Part shown: positions 35,501-47,158 of the stretch, piece after piece
Position numbering within the stretch: the stretch's first letter is position 1
Layout of the letters: every line of letters starts with the position of its first letter
Source of the DNA: Collybia mongolica
Lineage: Eukaryota > Basidiomycota > Agaricomycetes > Agaricales > Clitocybaceae
Direction: 5' to 3'
Assembly: GCA_013420905.1 (NCBI GenBank)
Contig: JAAXNY010000008.1
Coordinates: 2,108,001 to 2,172,000, forward strand
Length of the DNA: 64,000 bases
Notes under the pieces: model-generated
Database searches by the model: none
Seen by the model: only the letters and a program-made list of their open reading frames with translations
What the model was told of the DNA's origin: nothing
Made by a program: the position numbers and the translations under genes

Positions 35501-35976
35501 TACGTGTAGTAGTATCATCCGTGTTGATCCCTTTCCAGGGCCAAATCACCACCAAATTGTTCTTAGGAGGGAGTGAGAGGAACAATCTATCTGATACAGA
35601 TGGCTCAGGTAATGCTCCTAACATTGATCATATTGTTCATTCGTTCTCATCAGGAAAAATGACATTTGTCATTCTTATCAAATATTGCAATATCTTGTAA
35701 ATTCTCAAAATTTGGCAAATAATGATCAAGATTTTGATAAATTGCCACAAATTACATGGTGAGGCATGATATTTTATCCATTTGTGTAACTTCTTGTCAA
35801 AACTTGATCCTTCCTAACAGATTGTGCATAATCCCACTCCAGACAAGGTACAGAGAATTAGCTTGTGTCATTAATTCCAGGAGATAGTAACCACATAATG
35901 AAAAAAAATTATGCTAGATTGAAGATGACAAAGCCTGTCAGGTTCAGATAATTACCCAAGTTGAGTGCAAGGAGTA

Positions 35977-36260
35977 TCACATTGGACAGTCACCAGTAAT
36001 AGTAGTAATGAGTACTTGTTCTGGATAATCACCAATAAAGCAGGCAAATAATGGATGGCCATGACAGGTCAGACCATCACTACCAACGAATGCCATACCA
36101 TTGTGTCCAGCACTCTCAGGAGGAGAAAGAATATAGTTCATGCATACATGGTATAAGTAACATGTCCTACTTATAGAGCAAGCATTTTGTGGGCTCAGAA
36201 TTGATGTGAAAACTGACTTGTCTTTCAGTACTGCATCTTGGCATCTGAGTTTGTTCAGCT
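35977..36260 (-). mobile_element. Plavaka-type transposase fragment
   Basis: The frame contains CYLYHVCMNYILSPPESAGH and then LFACFIGDYPEQVLITTITG DCPM. This corresponds to the L(Y/F)H.C...IL.PL......GDYPEQ.L......CP.C segment of Plavaka transposases. Flanking transposase segments are absent, so this is an isolated scrap. Confidence 0.5.
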
Positions 36261-37705
36261 CATTTTGTACATGTTTGTCACCCTCTGGCACCTTTCAGCC
36301 ACAACCGGTAACAGCCAAGTATTGATGGGTGATGCAGCACTGATCAACCTTGTTCTCAACCACCACAATTCCCTTAGCCTCCCCTCCTGCCGCTCCCACA
36401 CTGTATGACAATACTGCCAGATGCTCCAAGTATTCCACAGACCCTTTTCCCCTTGTCTGAGGGATGTGAGGGATGTAGGATGATGAGGGGCCAACAAGCA
36501 CAAGAAAAAGGGGACCCCACAGTTGGGAGGCCCACCAGGTGCGTCATTTGCACACACCACCCCCATTCCATGCTCACCCCCCCCCACCACAGACCACCAC
36601 CACTTCATTATCCCCATACAAACTCCAGGCACACACCAACAACAACAACAACGGCCCATGACAACACTGGCCATGTCCCAAACCACCACCTGCCCACATC
36701 CATTAGTGCTAGTGCGAGGTGGACATGCGTGGTGCAATGACAGGACCATCATCCAACGGGTGGGCACCCTCCATCCAGGTGCCCCCATTGGAAGGTGGCA
36801 TCTCCCTGTTCCTAAACAGGGTGGTAGAGCGTGGGGAGGGGCACCTGAACTCACTATCCCGATACTCATTAGTAGCACAACTATGGTCAGTGGTCTTGTC
36901 ACAATTGGCTACATATCTGTTCACACTCTCTAGGCTTATGCCGAAATCCTGGAGCGGCACACAGGAGTCCAAATCAAGATGAAATTTGATGCCAATGCCC
37001 ATATCAGGACCTATCAACACCATGTCTACATTCTCAAAGGTATAAAAGCTTCAAACATCCACCTGTCTCACTGCCTAATGGCGAAATTGTTCAAATTGGC
37101 TATGTAAGTGGTATGTTTTAGAATTGCTTCTCATTTTGACCAGTGTTTATAGCTCTGGTTACCAAATGTACCTGAACTTGACAATAATCAAACTTTGACC
37201 TTCATCAATTTCGACAACATGAGTCGCTTCTAACAATTCTTGCTACATTTCACAACTTACATGTTTTACACTACATAAAGTACTTACTCTTTGATTTGTT
37301 TACTATACCCTGCTGTAGATACTTTATCATAAAGGTTATTCGATAATGATACCTATAATAACATGGCTTCTTACTGAATGAAATGTGGAAAAATGTGCAA
37401 GATGTAAAGCAAACTCAATCATTTCTGATCATGATTGCACAACAATATGATGAGATCATGCACATTCCTAATGCATTATTGTAGTATCTTTCGAAATCTT
37501 GCAAAACTTGACAAAATCTCAAGGGGATGTAGAATTTTTCGGAGATGTGGTACATTTGGTAAATTCTGAAAAATTTTGCACATTCTTCCGTAAATCTACA
37601 ACATTATGTAGTTTTCCAAAGATACCTTTTTCCTGATGCTGATCCTTTAACCATGCTGCGCCTCGAGAATTCCTTGCAAGGGATTCCGCGTCAACGCTTG
37701 AACGG
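36261..37705. other. Decayed AT-rich and low-complexity sequence
   Basis: 36,255-36,900 is C/A-rich on the plus strand and opens a 215-codon leftward frame with no motif. 37,040-37,640 is AT-rich with no frame. Nothing is supported as a gene. Confidence 0.4.
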
Positions 37706-38340
37706 TCAATACCCTAACTCTTGTAGCTTAAGGCGCTCGCTCATACACGGCAGAAGGATCCTCGGGGTATCTATCGGCGTTTGCGAGCTCGTTTTCATCC
37801 GAGAGAAGGTCCAGAGTAGTTGACTCCTGGTCCAAGCTGGAGGAAAGGTCTCTTCTCGCGAGAGGGGATGATGCAGTGCTGATTGTAGGGTGTGACACAG
37901 AAAGCCAAGACGATGTCTGCAAGGACTTGGATGAGCTCCCGAGAGAGCTACTGGGCTGAGGGTGTGGATGTTCTGACACGCTTGACACGCTCGATCAACT
38001 CCTCCGGCGTCGCGTGAGCTGACCGTGATCGAATCACCATCCACATCTACAGATGGGGCACCAAACGAAAACGAGTGTTGGCTTCCGTTGCGGCCTCTGT
38101 ACTCCTCGAGGCTGATAAGAGAATATGTGTCAGAGAGGCTTGGACCATCATAGTCAACAATGATATCCACGCGCAATGTAACCTTGCGACTACCAAAACT
38201 GCGCCCCGATAAGATGGAGGCCGCTGAGGATAAAGGGGCATCGTCTCCGACTTGGAAATACTGGATTGCCTCCGTCAGATCTACATTGGTCGTGACGGTT
38301 GTTGTTCTCCATCATCATTCTCAAAATTGATGGCGTACGA
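37706..38340 (-). pseudogene. Unidentified gene fragment, probably truncated
   Basis: Composition returns to normal CpG content. Leftward frames read ILSGRSFGSRKVTLRVDIIV, YDGPSLSDTYSLISLEEY and QHSFSFGAPSVDVDGDSITV, then in another frame SLGSSSKSLQTSSWLSVSH and STTLDLLSDENELANADRYP. Ser/Asp-rich linkers of this kind occur in kinase regulatory regions, but no catalytic domain is present and I cannot name the family. It may be a fragment left by rearrangement. Confidence 0.35.
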
Positions 38341-38753
38341 TGTAGAAGAAAGAGCAAAGCACTGTTCAACCTGTGGGCATTGTATTGTATGATGTGACCA
38401 AAACTTTCCAAAGGAGGACTCTTTTGTTCAATACCTTCCTTCATATATAGTGTTGTGTAGATACTAAATCCAATGAACGGGCATACCTTGTGCCTCAACA
38501 AGTCATATGTACAAATGTAATTCTCTTATGCCAATTGTCCAAATTGCATTTGACTACGAGGGGCCTATCGGGTCGATTATACATTAAGGATTCGAACAAG
38601 CTGTTTACTCGGAGGCTGTGAACGGAGGAGCCAGATTGTCACCAATTGATCACTCAGTAAGTCTCCGCAGCAATAGGCGCTTCGCGATAACCGTATGGAG
38701 ATTGTCATACATATACTCAATTTTGGAAAATTTACACAGTAAAGGGCGTGCAT
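38341..38753. other. Upstream region of the acetyltransferase-like gene
   Basis: About 410 bp with no recognisable coding sequence. It should hold the promoter of the rightward gene that starts at 38754. Confidence 0.4.
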
Positions 38754-40153
38754 ATGTTACTGTCTGCGGATGTTGAGGTGATTCGACCAGCAGGTGTGTA
38801 TCTGTGTAATTCTTCACCTTTTCTTTAGGCTTCAACGACTTTCATGGCCTAGGTCTGCTGGAACGATACCACATTACACGACATTTCCTTGGGTTGGACT
38901 CTTGCGTCCTTGTTGCCGCAGAGTACAAGATCCCCATGTACTTTGATTTAAGCGAAACCATTATAATTCATGCCCTCCGCGAAGTCGTCGAAACTCACCC
39001 AGCACTCAGTGTGTGTCTGGTGGGGGAATCGACGTCACGACCATCTTTTGGACGGCTTGCAGGCATTGATCTTTCGAAAGTCGTCGAAACGTTGGACAGT
39101 GATGACTTGCAAGTTGCGTTCGAGACCCAGCTATCACGACCATTCATCACAAGTGGCGACATACCACTTTGGCGCGTTACTATCATGAAGAACAACTACG
39201 TGATATTAGCCTGGCATCACGCTATCGGGGACGGGCTGAGCGGCCTCGCATTCCACCGCACCCTTCTTGCTTCGCTCAGGAAGGTGCCGGCCGCTGCGCC
39301 TGATGTCGATGCCTATGTTCCCATCATTGGGCCAGGAACCTCGCTCCTTCCCGCGATTGAAACACTTACTAGCCTAAATCCTTCATGGAAGAAAATTGTA
39401 CAAGAAGTATATGATCTACTTGCTCCAACCTACTGGACGCGAGGAGCTTCTGCATGGACTGGTAACCCCGTCAATGCTAATGCCTCCCTTGAGACTCGCG
39501 TTCGTTTCATCGAGTTGACACCCGAAGATGTCAAAGAGTTCCTCATCCAGTGCAGGGTGCATGACACGACTTTGACATCGGTGTACTACGTCCTGGCCAC
39601 GTCCGTGCTTTCCGCACTCATATCAAGTACCAAATCAAAGACTATATCATCATACGTTCCCGTGTCTCTTAGGACTACTACAGGAACATCCCCCGATGCC
39701 TTCTGTGATTATGTCTCAACGTTGCACACGTACCCCCCTGTCCGGTCTAACTTCTCTTGGACTGACGCTGCTACGTTCACTTCCCTCCTCCGGTCATCGA
39801 CGCTAAAAAGTCGGCAAGAAATTGGGATGCTCAAGTTCCTATTTGGTCGCTACGAAGCGTACTTCAAAGATAAAATCGGGAAAAAAAGGCAAGGAGGCCT
39901 AGAAGTGTCGAACTTAGGTCGCTTTGGCGTCCAAAAACGCGAAGCTGGTGACGTATCTTGGTCAACGCTGCGAATGGCCTTCGCACAATGCGACTGCATT
40001 GTCGGGCAAGCCTTAAAACTAAATTGTGTTGGAGATTCTGTGGGTGGCGTCACGATTGTAGTAACATGGGGGGAAACCTGTATCTCAGATTCACTGGGAG
40101 AATCGTTCGTCTTACAATTCAAGCAAGGCTTAAAGAAACTCATAACACAATAG
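38754..40153 (+). CDS. Alcohol O-acetyltransferase-like protein (AATase / BAHD-condensation fold)
   Basis: Predicted CoA-dependent acyltransferase making esters. A 40-nt first exon (MLLSADVEVIRPA, 38754-38793) joins across a very short 35-nt intron to GFNDFHGLGLLERYHITRHF. The catalytic HHxxxDG motif is present as WHHAIGDGLSG (about residue 141). Other family features are the N-terminal RYHITRHFLGLDSCV, PLWRVTI, a central ELTPEDVKEFLIQCR, YVPVSLRTTTG, and LEVSNLGRFGV near the C-terminus. About 450 residues, normal for the family. The stop TAG (40151-40153) abuts a Copia LTR, so the native 3' UTR has been replaced. The start exon is inferred; the rest is one clean frame. Confidence 0.8.
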
Positions 40154-40399
40154 TGTTGGAATCTAGATGTAATACACAGTCGTATGTAGTGGAACGACTG
40201 TTTATTGGCACTGTACCTAGATGTAATACACCAGGTACCACCGTACAGTTTAGGTTAGTGATATTGTTGTCGTTATGTAGCAAAGCGTTATATACCTCAG
40301 TCGCGTGTAGTGGAACGACTGAGGTATACCAACGAACGTTGGGCACAGATAGTAGGGGCATTACATAAGGTTGTTCTGTTCACGTTGGGCATTCCGACA
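40154..40399 (-). mobile_element. Copia-type LTR
   Basis: 246 bp beginning TGTTGGAAT and ending ATTCCGACA, an imperfect 9-bp inverted TG..CA boundary. A purine tract on the minus strand (GTGGTGAGGAGGAG) lies directly outside it at 40400-40413, where a polypurine tract belongs. Inside, GTAGTGGAACGACTG and CTAGATGTAATACAC each occur twice, and a 13-bp hairpin (TATACCTCAGTCG ... CGACTGAGGTATA) lies near 40290-40327. It is the 3' LTR of the fragment to its right. Confidence 0.75.
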
Positions 40400-40448
40400 C
40401 TCCTCCTCACCACTAACAGGCTATAATGCTCCTCCTCGCACGGACAAC

Positions 40449-40640
40449 CTAGTGGAGTGCCATGAGATCACGGAAACGTAGGAAAGCGGGGCGGGGTAAA
40501 GGCTTGGTGAATGCATCGGCGAGATTGTCATTTGAAGGTACACGGACAAGAGAGATGGAATTATCCTTGATACGTTCAAACTTCACGGATGAAGTGGTAG
40601 CGAACATCGATGTGTTTGCTACGGGCATGGTTTGTCGGGT
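40449..40640 (-). mobile_element. Copia pol C-terminal fragment (RNase H end)
   Basis: In one frame ARSKHIDVRYHFIRE, then after a one-base shift FERIKDNSISLVRVPSNDNL and ADAFTKPLPRPAFLRFRDLM. These are the terminal landmarks of Ty1/Copia RNase H. The rest of the retrotransposon (gag, protease, integrase, RT and 5' LTR) is missing; the fragment stops at about 40,640. Confidence 0.8.
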
Positions 40641-40853
40641 CATTACATCAGGAAAATGACACTCTGTCTGATCTGTATTTACGCGTCTTCGGTCTCTTTC
40701 CTTCGACTTTGATGCCTTGTCACCGTCTTATGTCTTATTTGATCTTTCGGTTCATGAGCTTCAAGACATTACAGACCTGAAACACACTGAAAGACATTCT
40801 ATTTTTAAAGACAACCAAGACAAATGGACTTGTTAAATACAATGTAAAGACAG

Positions 40854-43800
40854 TTAAAAAGCAATTTCATTCATGTGGTGGTCAGCATATTTATTAATGT
40901 AGTAGGATTGAAAGGCAGTGAGTGAATCCGTATGCTTGAATCCACAAGGAAGAAACTGGTCACCATAGACAGGTATTAGGTGTGCCCCACGAACCATACT
41001 ATCCACATGGACAACAGCTGTTATGTGGCATCCATCCTCGTCGCACTCTGGCTCCACTATCCACATTCCTGTTTCTTCACATGGCTCATCGCAGCCATCT
41101 GGATGAATGAACCACTCAATGAGGGCACATGGGTACAGGATCTGCCAGAATGTGAATGAGAAGAATAGTAACACCTTGACAACATGCAGGCCCAGTATGC
41201 CCTCCTGCAGTGGGTCTTTTTCAAGGAAGGCACAATCACGCTGTGCTGGACGACTTCACCAGATTGGCACTGATTGTATTTGCTGTCAATGCATCTCACC
41301 AACCCCAGAATGATCACTTGGGGCATAATAGGTAGCTACAGCTGAATGGAAGACCGATATTCGGCTGTCAAACATGGGGCATTCAGAGATCTCCACATCA
41401 GCTGCTGTTGTTGCAGTGTTGGGGTGAAGTTGGTCATACAGGAAACGCCTGATATTATCAAGGAGTTGAGGTTGTTTGATGTGTTTTCCGAGTTCACGGG
41501 CTCCAGAAGGATAGTTTTGTGCTGGAAGAAGATGAGTAATGAGGAATAGATAAGCATTGTATATCCATACCTCATGCCTTTGCTAAGGAGACAGCTGCCT
41601 CGACTCTTGGGCCATCCACAGCTTCATCGTCAGGATCCGTAGTGGTTATCAGGGGTAGTGGAGGTGAGATAGGCTGGATGTGAGGAGCAAGACATGCACC
41701 ATCTAACATGTGGCAGGCCACAAAGTCGACACGTGCTGCAGCTAACTTATCCAGTTGTTGATTGGTGACAAGCATTTGGCCAAGGGCCTCGAAATGGCTT
41801 GAATGCCGCCATGGCTCCTTTACAGCTTTGATGTGTTTGGATTCTGTGATTGAGGAGCAAAGGCCATTTGGCGCACCAAACATCTTGATTAGTTCTCGAT
41901 AATGGACCATTGAATGTTGGTGTGGGAGGGAGATTCCCTCTAACCGGATGCTGGACTCCTCAAAAGCTTGACAATGGCGATGAAATTGCACTAGAGCATT
42001 GTTGATTTTGCCCAGAGTAGTTGTGGTAATAATGTTACGTCGTACAAGGTAGCAAAAGTCAAGGAAAGCCCTTAGAGCTTTAACCATTGACTGCGGTACA
42101 TGGCCAGCTATTGCTGGAAGGTAAACCTTCATGAGCGCCTTTGAATCATCTCCTGTCCATTGCTTGAAACCCCAGCCTTGGGGAAAACATTGCAAGCCAG
42201 GGAATGCAGGCACTGCTGCTATGTGGCGGTCAATGTTGGCCATGACAGTGGCTGCACAAGTTTTGCTGTGGGTTTTTACGAGATATTCACCAATCCATGT
42301 TACAAGGTGATCCTTAAATGTTCCCTTAATTAACTGATGAAGCAGATCTGGTGCAAGGAGTTCATGAATGTCAGCTCAAGGGAAGCTGGAAGTGAATGGC
42401 TATAATGCACTCAGTAAGATTTAATCTAACTGAACAGAGGATGTGCTTACCATGACATCACCCACAATGCCATACTCTTCCCAAAGTGTTTTATAATCAA
42501 GACTCTTCATTAGCAGTTGAGTGTGTGCATGAGATTGTTGCCCAGCTCTACCATCAAGGCAGTCCCGATGAGCTGTACATCTGTGGTAACTCGTCAATGA
42601 TTGCATGGATTTGAATTCATATAATTGACTCGCCGTGCACACCACCCTTGAACAATACATCCCAAGAGGACTTGCTCAGGGTAGTCAGCAATATAAGGGC
42701 CAAGACCATGGATTGCATGGCGGAGATGTCCATCAGGAAATTGGGTCACTTTGGGAACAGTCATACCAGCATGAAGTGGTTCAAGACTGGTTTCTAGAGA
42801 TGAGTGGAATAACTGGGGCCGGAATTTCCAAAATGTTGGGTCATCAGCATATTGTTGGTCAGCTGTAGTGCTTGGGGTCAGAAATATTGGTTGTGATAAG
42901 AGTAAGGAAAGTACTTTTTGGGATGGAAAGGAAACCAATGATGCTGATGGTGTTTCGGTGTCCTTGTCAGACATTATTGTGAACATTTCCCACAGATGCA
43001 TACAGTGGGTAATATTCATTTTGTCCTGTTGCAACTGAAACAGTTGTCTTGTCACTTCCAAGAATAATTGGCACAAAGACCCCCCCATGTGTCTGGGGAT
43101 CCTCTGAAATGATATCAGCCTGATTCCAGGACCAGTTTCTGCTCATAAAGTTTGACCAAAGATGCTCATCATTGGTGCCGAATTCCTGTAATGGCACCAT
43201 ATCAATTTCACCTTTAAAATCAGGGTTTGCAAGTTGGTTCCAAATGACAGCCCTTGGATCGCAATACCATACTTCATAATCAGCTACCATCCATGGTGGC
43301 GCCTCGTCTTCAGGCACTTCACCAGAGTATTTGATAGCAAATGACAACCATGGTTTGCCTCCATGTGGTATGGCATCAATGCTGCTATAGAGATCTTTGT
43401 GACCCGAAAATGGTGGTTCTCCCCCTGCCCCAAGAGAGGCAGCCCAAAGATCAAGTAGGTCATCTATGTGTGTTCCCGGCATCTGATTGTGTCAGTATAA
43501 GAAGTCTGCTATTTCAAATTCAACACAAGTGGAGAATGGATCCCAATTGTCTGATGATAGGTCTAGCATCACATAGCCTGGGGCAGGTGCACCAGGAGGC
43601 AGATCATTTCCATTAGAATCACATGGTGTACCTATTTCTATTTCATGACAACATGATCAATGTTTAAGTATTTATGACAACTCACCATCAAGAATTGGAT
43701 GATACAGAGTGTGTGAGCCAGTGTGATTTGGTATTTGTTGCTCATCATTGCCACAATCCATGATAACATCTTCAACTGGAATGTGAAGGCTTGCAGGGAG

Positions 43801-43962
43801 GGATTGATCAGTTTGCAAAGGTACATAATGGTTTTGAATCTGTTGATGAGCACTATTGATGTGACATATCATTCTGCTCAATGTTGTGAAACCTTTCTTG
43901 CATGTCAGCATTGTTCCATGGATGCATGCAAAGATACAAGGCTTGTGGTTGTTTTGTGGCAT
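40854..43962 (-). pseudogene. Plavaka-type transposase gene, inactivated
   Basis: Covers a whole transposase. The N-terminal C2H2-like finger (TCKKGFTTLSRMICHINSAH) is followed by MPGTHIDDLLDLWAASLGAG, AIKYSGEVPEDEAPPWMVAD, FVPIILGSDKTTVSVATGQN, HGLGPYIADYPEQVLLGCIV, HELLAPDLLHQLIKGTFKDH, FPQGWGFKQWTGDDSKALMK and APNGLCSSITESKHIKAVKE, ending ...YYINKYADHHMNEIAF at 40854. At least two Arg positions are now TGA (minus strand 43494-43492 and 42378-42376), each explained by CGA to TGA. Length and order match full Plavaka transposases. It was intact once and is now dead. Confidence 0.8.
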
Positions 43963-44149
43963 AAGATTTAGGTATGAAGGAGTGGGAAAGCTGTTGAGCT
44001 GTGTTTTTGTGAGCGTGGTGTAGGGTAGCAGTGTAAACCAAGCATGTAGATTGGTAGTGATGAGGGTGAGGAAGCAGAGAAGAACTGTAGCATTTAGTTC
44101 AATTGAAAGGCTTTATGTTATCACAAAAATATACACACTGAATTGTAAA

Positions 44150-44553
44150 CCAATCTTCGATTTTTGCAAATGAGGCTCCTGCATGGGGGCCAACAAGTAA
44201 TTTAAGATTTGGCATGGCTTTGAACCAGCAAATGAATTAGTTGATAATTTGCCTCAGTTCAAAGAGTTGGCAGAAATGGCCAGTGGACTTCCATTAAGTC
44301 ACTAAGTTGAAGAAGTTGCCACATCCCAAGCATTTCTCAAACCCATCCTCAATATCATGAAAACTCCTCTAGCCTCTATGTACATTAAAACTCAGGTAAT
44401 CAATAAAGATGCACATCCTGGTCAGCCTGACATAGATGAAGAGACATTGAGGCATCCAATTCCCAGGCGCAAGTGAACTAAAGCAGAAATAGTCACTTTG
44501 AAGCAGGAAGCCCAAGCAAAGAAAGAAGCTAAGGCAGCAGCTGTGGTTGCCAA
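44150..44553 (+). pseudogene. C-terminal part of an unidentified ORF, interrupted by the composite transposon
   Basis: Degenerate frame with QVINKDAHPGQPDIDEETLR, HPIPRRK-stop-TKAEIVTLKQE and AQAKKEAKAAAVVA, lysine/alanine-rich. At 44,553 it is cut by the left end of the composite. If the composite is removed and one AA kept, the frame continues across 60,928 as N-P-T-H-S-L-I-G-stop. The family is not recognised. The internal stop at RRK-TGA also fits CGA to TGA. Confidence 0.4.
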
Positions 44554-44619
44554 CACTGTGAAACTGAGAATAGATGAAATTCAACCCTGTGTTTCATCCT
44601 CTTAAATAAGAGAAATAAT

Positions 44620-45080
44620 ACATTAAAAATATGAAATTCATTCAATTAACAATCCTAAAATGTAATGAATTTCATCTCAAAGATGTTTGAAAACACACCC
44701 CCTGTAGGGGGAAAAATGGAGGGAAAACCCCCCTTTAAGGTATAATTTGATGGATGAATTTCATGTGAAATTTGTCTGTATTCATACCCCTCATAATTCA
44801 CCCTCATGGGATGAATTTCTTACTATCAAGGGTGCTATACTAACCTTTCAAAAAGGATGAATTTCATACTAATAAGGGGTGAGAATAACACCCTTGCAAG
44901 TCTTACATGGGGGATGAATTTCATACTATTAAGGGCAGAAATAACACCCTTGCGAGTCTTACATGAGGGATGAATTTCATACTATTAAGGGCAAAAATAC
45001 TGGCATTTTATGAGAGATGAAAATCATATGTTCGAATTCATCCCATTTTCCTCACTTAAATTCATCCTCTTTTTCATCAT
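44620..45080. repeat. Sub-terminal repeat tract, 5' end of element
   Basis: GATGAATTTCATACT recurs at 44856, 44913 and 44969 (period 56-57 bp) with AAGGG..A.AATAACACCCTTGC(A/G)AGTCTTACATG between copies. Related GATGAATTTCAT words extend on both sides. Likely transposase-binding repeats. Confidence 0.75.
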
Positions 45081-45222
45081 TTTACTGGATTGTTTTCGGA
45101 TGAAAGTAGTACTAACTTTTCATCCATTGAAAAGTTGAAATGCACTCATTTTTATTTGGATATTTCATCCCCTTATAGATGTTTAAATTTGTGTGATTCA
45201 ACATTTAACAATATTCTAATGA

Positions 45223-46138
45223 TTAGTAGGCTTCTGATTCATTCCCTTCCTCATCCTCCTGGTCCTCACCCTCCTGGTCCTCACCCTTCTGGTCCCCATC
45301 CTCTTCCCCCTCATCACTACTATCTACTTCATCCTCATCATGCTCATTTAAGTCAATGTCGACATCCATTTCCTCCTCATCATCAGCATTACTGCCCCCT
45401 ACTGTATTTCCAGTCTCATTTGTATACCCACATTTACGAGCATAGGCGCGTTTGTTCTTCAAATGTGACTTGATAAATTCTTGAGTGGCCCAGCCATTAT
45501 GGAATTTTTTGAGGTATGTATGCCGACTTTCGGCCTGAAATAAATTATTTAAATGAGTAACAAAGCAGCAAAGAAAAGACTTACCACGCGGATGATTTGA
45601 CTAATGACTACTGTAGGTTGCCTGTGCCAAACAACCGAGTAGTTAAGGCCTGCGTTACCAACTAAACTACAAATGCAGCGCTATTACTTGTAAAAAAAAA
45701 GATTGGAGCAAAGGGTTTTAAGAAGTAAAACTTACATGAATGGCCTTGTATAAATTGGAATCATCTTGGAGTTGCATTTCAGCCTGGAGATTGAATCCAT
45801 TCCCTGCAACGCCGCGCGGTGGGCGTGGTATGACATTCTTCTGCTGTTCTTTAGCATGGGCAGCTTTGCGAAGAGCTACGAGTTCAGCTAGTCACGTTAG
45901 TATGGTATAGGAAGTATGCAAAAAAAAAAGTAATACCTTTCATTTTCTTCATTTTTGCTTCCATTGCCATTGCCTCTGATGTATTTATCCGTGTACCTGG
46001 TGAAACAAAATGTAATAATAGGTAACATGTTTCCATTTGAAAATCACAGTATCCACCTTTAACTCTCTGGGATGAGCCCGAAGACAATGCCACCTTGTGA
46101 GATTGCTTCGCTTTTTGAAATGCGGTAGACTTAGCCAT
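45223..46138 (-). CDS. Transposon-borne small acidic-tailed protein (gene A)
   Basis: From ATG 46138: MAKSTAFQKAKQSHKVALSS, splicing to TRINTSEAMAMEAKMKKMK, then AELVALRKAAHAKEQQKNVI and GFNLQAEMQLQDDSNLYKAI. A last exon holds AESRHTYLKKFHNGWATQEF and KSHLKNKRAYARKCGYTNET, and then a run of Asp/Glu to the stop at 45223. It has a Lys-rich N-terminal helix and an acidic tail. Similar small proteins accompany Agaricomycete transposons as far as I recall; function unknown. One middle exon junction (about 45,560-45,690) is not certain. It is divergent from gene B, with a 359-bp shared promoter. Confidence 0.65.
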
Positions 46139-46497
46139 AGTTTTATGGAAAAGGGTGCGTTGGAGAAAGAGCTGGTGGCAAAGGTGAAGAAAGGCGAGAC
46201 TGAGCAAATGAGGAGATGCTGGAAGACACAGAGAAAGAGGGTTCTTTTAAATTTGAGGTGGAGCAGGTTCCATCCCCAAGGACAACAGAACCGAGCTCAA
46301 ATTAATTCGCACAGGGGATGAAAAAGAAAAAAAAATGGGTTCTGGGCTTTGGGGTGGGCAAAGGGATTTCTATAATCTGACTAGCTTTGGATTCTGGATC
46401 TATAACTGTACTCGGGTAGAACTGTTGGGGTTTGGGGCATGAGCACAAAATAAAACATATAAAGGACCTTGGAACTCAAAAAAATAATCACAACGTA
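46139..46497. promoter_or_regulatory. Bidirectional intergenic region between transposon genes A and B
   Basis: Separates the start codons of two divergent genes and must contain both promoters. No clear box is identified. The mirror copy lies at 58982-59340. Confidence 0.5.
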
Positions 46498-47090
46498 ATG
46501 GCCACTGGCCTCACACCCAACCCTCCAGACACTTCCCCTACCCACTGTGTGCTGCAGAATGATGATGTTTCCAGTCACGTTGTGGAAAGCACAACAGAAT
46601 CCGAGACTGAATCAGACTGTGGACCATTTGATTGTGCTTTCTTTGGTCCTTGCTCACCGGAGAATCAACTTGGTCTATTGGAAAATAGAAACTGGTTTAT
46701 GGAGCTTTGCAAGTCCGAATCTTCAAGCCATGGATCCAGTGTACCCAAGGATAACAGTAAGCAATAATCTGACTCCACGTGATGCTGAAGGAAAAACTCT
46801 TACCTAGGTGATATTGAGACGGAGGCAGACATAGTCCCTGAAGAGTGTAAGGTGAATATCAGCACTATCAACCCATTGGAGGGGAAGGTATGTGAATCGA
46901 CTCACATAACCAGTTTCCGACAGTATCTTATTAATTGACAACAAAGTTTATTATTCAGATCTGTGTCAAAGGTGGCAACTTAATCAATCCGGTATTCAAT
47001 TTTAACTTCCAGGAACAAGTAAAGAGCAAAAAACGGAGACGTAAATCGAGTAGAAGGGACGATGAGCAGGGAAAACGGCAAAAATTATGA
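46498..47090 (+). CDS. Transposon-borne small protein with basic nuclear-type tail (gene B)
   Basis: ATG 46498 opens MATGLTPNPPDTSPTHCVLQ and a Ser/Glu/Asp-rich exon (VVESTTESETESDCGPFDCA, then FFGPCSPENQLGLLENRNWF). Two further exons add GDIETEADIVPEECKVNIST and ICVKGGNLINPVFNFNFQEQ. The end is QVKSKKRRRKSSRRDDEQGK RQKL, a bipartite nuclear-localisation-like cluster. About 165 residues. No known domain. Its position opposite gene A on every copy suggests a conserved cargo gene. Confidence 0.55.
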
Positions 47091-47158
47091 TGTGTATATA
47101 CATGTGATGCAGTAGAGTCCCAAAAGGTATATGCAAAATTGAAAGTAATGCCTGTTAA

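Noticed and set aside
36255..36902. 215-codon leftward open frame
   Set aside because: Lies in C/A-rich low-complexity DNA, has an odd Trp/Cys-rich composition, no domain, and overlaps other long frames on both strands.
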